Shown here: in pieces, positions 62,963-64,000 of the stretch
How the letters are laid out: each line of letters opens with the position of its first letter
How positions within the stretch are numbered: the stretch's first letter is position 1
Assembly (NCBI RefSeq): GCF_001639065.2
Contig: NZ_LQXO02000053.1
Location: 124,001 to 188,000 of the forward strand
Direction of reading: 5' to 3'
Source: Vibrio barjaei
GTDB lineage: Bacteria > Pseudomonadota > Gammaproteobacteria > Enterobacterales > Vibrionaceae
DNA: 64,000 nucleotides
Translations under genes and position numbers: made by a program
The notes under the pieces: generated by a model
What the model saw: the letters and a program-made list of their open reading frames with translations, nothing else
The model's database searches: none
What the model was told of the DNA's origin: nothing

Positions 62963-63247
62963 TTATTTTCGCTCGAAACGGACAGCCTGCTTTACTAGAC
63001 GTTCTTTCTGCGCTTTTTTGAGCTTCTTGATAGCTATTTCTGTTTTTAGAGCTTCACTTTTGTTTATTTCAGATTGACTCCACACCAGTTGCAAGGGCCC
63101 TTTACCACGTAACGCTTTTGCTCCCTTGCCTTCTTGATGTTGTTTAAAGCGTCGTTGCAAATCATTAGTAATCCCGCAATACAATGCCGATTGAGACGTT
63201 CTAATAAGGTAAACAAACCAGAGTGGCTCTTCGTTTTCAACTTCCAT
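62963..63247 (-). CDS. GIY-YIG domain protein (UPF0213/YhbQ-like)
   Basis: A 94-residue single-domain GIY-YIG protein: WFVYLIRTSQSALYCGITNDLQRRFKQHQEG carries the family core (VYL...YCGIT, then the Arg-x3 and His positions), and Glu is expected in the later helix region. YhbQ-like proteins may act on damaged or structured DNA. The second G-I-Y element is YCGIT as in many UPF0213 members. Lies between luxP and yceH, all on the minus strand. Confidence 0.87.
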   Translation of the reverse strand: MEVENEEPLWFVYLIRTSQSALYCGITNDLQRRFKQHQEGKGAKALRGKGPLQLVWSQSEINKSEALKTEIAIKKLKKAQKERLVKQAVRFERK

Positions 63248-63267
63248 GACTTAATTTCAAAATACGC

Positions 63268-63300
63268 TAAAAAACAAGGGTAGCGATGATTGCTACCCTT
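63268..63300 (-). terminator. Intrinsic terminator of yceH
   Basis: Minus-strand stem AAGGGTAGC / GCTACCCTT, loop AATCATC, followed by TTGTTTTTTAG. Confidence 0.88.
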
Positions 63301-63307
63301 TCTCGCA

Positions 63308-63967
63308 TTACATAAGTGAATTGACTAGCTCTTTTAGCTCACTAAGCTCAGATTTTAAAGATTCAACGTCTTGCTCTAGAGCTTCGATACGTTCGGACGT
63401 CGGAGTGGAGACAGAAATAGGCCCCGCAGATTGCTGCGCAAACTCCTCAATGTCGATTTCGCCACTAAATAGGTGCATGTATCGAGACTCACGTTTGCCG
63501 GCCTCTCTTGGGAGTTTTACGACAAGAGCTCCACCTTCGCGACTGCTCATCGCATCTAAAACAACTTCGACCTCTTTAACATCCGTGAACTCGCATAAAC
63601 GGTTGGTTCTGGTACGCAATTCACCCGGAGTTTGAGCGCCTCTCAACAACAAGCAACAAACAACACCTTTTTCCTGTTCGCTGAGTTTTAAGTCACCAAA
63701 TTCTGTGTTGCAGAACCTATGTTGAAATTTCGACACTCGGCTATTAAAGCTACTTTCGTCACTCACTAAGCGACGAGAAATCAGTGCTTGAGTAGCATCT
63801 TGAACTTCAGCTTCTGACAAGGATAACACTGGGTCACGATTGCTTTTTTGATTACATGCTGTTGTTAGACTATTCAACGTAAGGGGATAGTGATCGGGCG
63901 TTGTCACTTCTTTTTCGATAAGGCATCCGATAACACGAGCCTCGACCAAGGAAAGTTCTATATTCAT
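63308..63967 (-). CDS. yceH: YceH-family (DUF480, UPF0502) protein
   Basis: A 219-residue soluble protein made of two winged-helix-like parts. The opening is LSLVEARVIGCLIEKEVTTPDHYPLTLNSLTTACNQKSNRDPV, here quoted in pieces (VIGCLIEKEVTTPDHYPLTL). The middle LLLRGAQTPGELRTRTNRL is equally typical of DUF480. A C-terminal coiled coil (about 188-218) may mediate dimer formation. In E. coli yceH neighbours mviM, absent here. Function unknown; DNA binding is suggested by the fold only. The 33 bp before it at the window edge hold an AAGGATAT ribosome site. Confidence 0.88.
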   Translation of the reverse strand: MNIELSLVEARVIGCLIEKEVTTPDHYPLTLNSLTTACNQKSNRDPVLSLSEAEVQDATQALISRRLVSDESSFNSRVSKFQHRFCNTEFGDLKLSEQEKGVVCCLLLRGAQTPGELRTRTNRLCEFTDVKEVEVVLDAMSSREGGALVVKLPREAGKRESRYMHLFSGEIDIEEFAQQSAGPISVSTPTSERIEALEQDVESLKSELSELKELVNSLM

Positions 63968-64000
63968 TGTTATATCCTTTTATTCGCTTTAAACCTTACA

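Noticed and set aside
1..64000. CRISPR arrays, IS elements, tRNA or rRNA genes, replication origin
   Set aside because: No regular spaced repeats, transposase genes, cloverleaf candidates or iteron clusters were noticed on reading; a tRNAscan, CRISPR and IS search would be decisive.

Overview
The window looks like part of the second chromosome of a Vibrio species. It holds a complete vxrABCDE operon, luxPQ, pntAB, nrdDG, a heme receptor, DUF3319 and DUF3069 genes, a UPF0181 gene and a class I HMG-CoA reductase. Most of these sit on chromosome II in V. cholerae. Base composition is even and moderately AT-rich. I see no rRNA, tRNA, CRISPR array, insertion sequence or prophage. Species was not determined.

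Layout, left to right. 1-7.6 kb: the 5' part of a fatty-acid cis-trans isomerase gene, an OFA-type MFS carrier, a small membrane protein, a TonB-dependent heme receptor with a Fur-like box, and a LysR regulator. 7.6-14 kb: PatZ-type lysine acetyltransferase divergent from a SPOR lipoprotein with a strong CRP-like site between them, ddl, a tyrosine recombinase with altered catalytic residues, DUF3319 and yciH. 14.0-15.2 kb: a mostly non-coding stretch with a perfect 19-bp inverted repeat, a possible Fur-controlled small RNA and a 36-codon membrane ORF. 15.2-23.3 kb: the vxr envelope-stress/T6SS regulatory operon, a small unknown gene and the transhydrogenase pntAB. 23.6-28.2 kb: an HlyU-fold protein, two GGDEF proteins, an outer-membrane protein and DUF3069. 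28.2-35.5 kb: a cobQ-modABC operon, a YgiW-type OB protein, a small beta-barrel, a retropepsin-like lipoprotein and an aromatic aminotransferase. 35.6-38.4 kb: anaerobic ribonucleotide reductase nrdDG behind an FNR box and two NrdR boxes.

39.4-47.7 kb is the most coherent accessory block. It contains a CusA/AcrB-class RND pump with its adaptor, a YgaP-like membrane protein, two YeeE/YedE sulfur-type permeases, an ArsR repressor and a divergent CoA-disulfide/polysulfide reductase with a rhodanese domain. The ArsR protein has the two-cysteine spacing of persulfide sensors. The same TTAG-N6-CTAA palindrome overlaps the promoters of the pump and the reductase, so I read the block as one reactive-sulfur regulon.

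47.3-64 kb: cytochrome b562, YcdX phosphatase, an S4 RNA-binding protein, a poly-glycine lipoprotein paired with a LruC-domain protein, a DMT exporter divergent from a LysR regulator, YlqF GTPase, YccS, a small conserved-looking ORF, HMG-CoA reductase, the AI-2 quorum-sensing receptor LuxPQ, a GIY-YIG protein and YceH. Many genes are separated by clear intrinsic terminators, several of them bidirectional.
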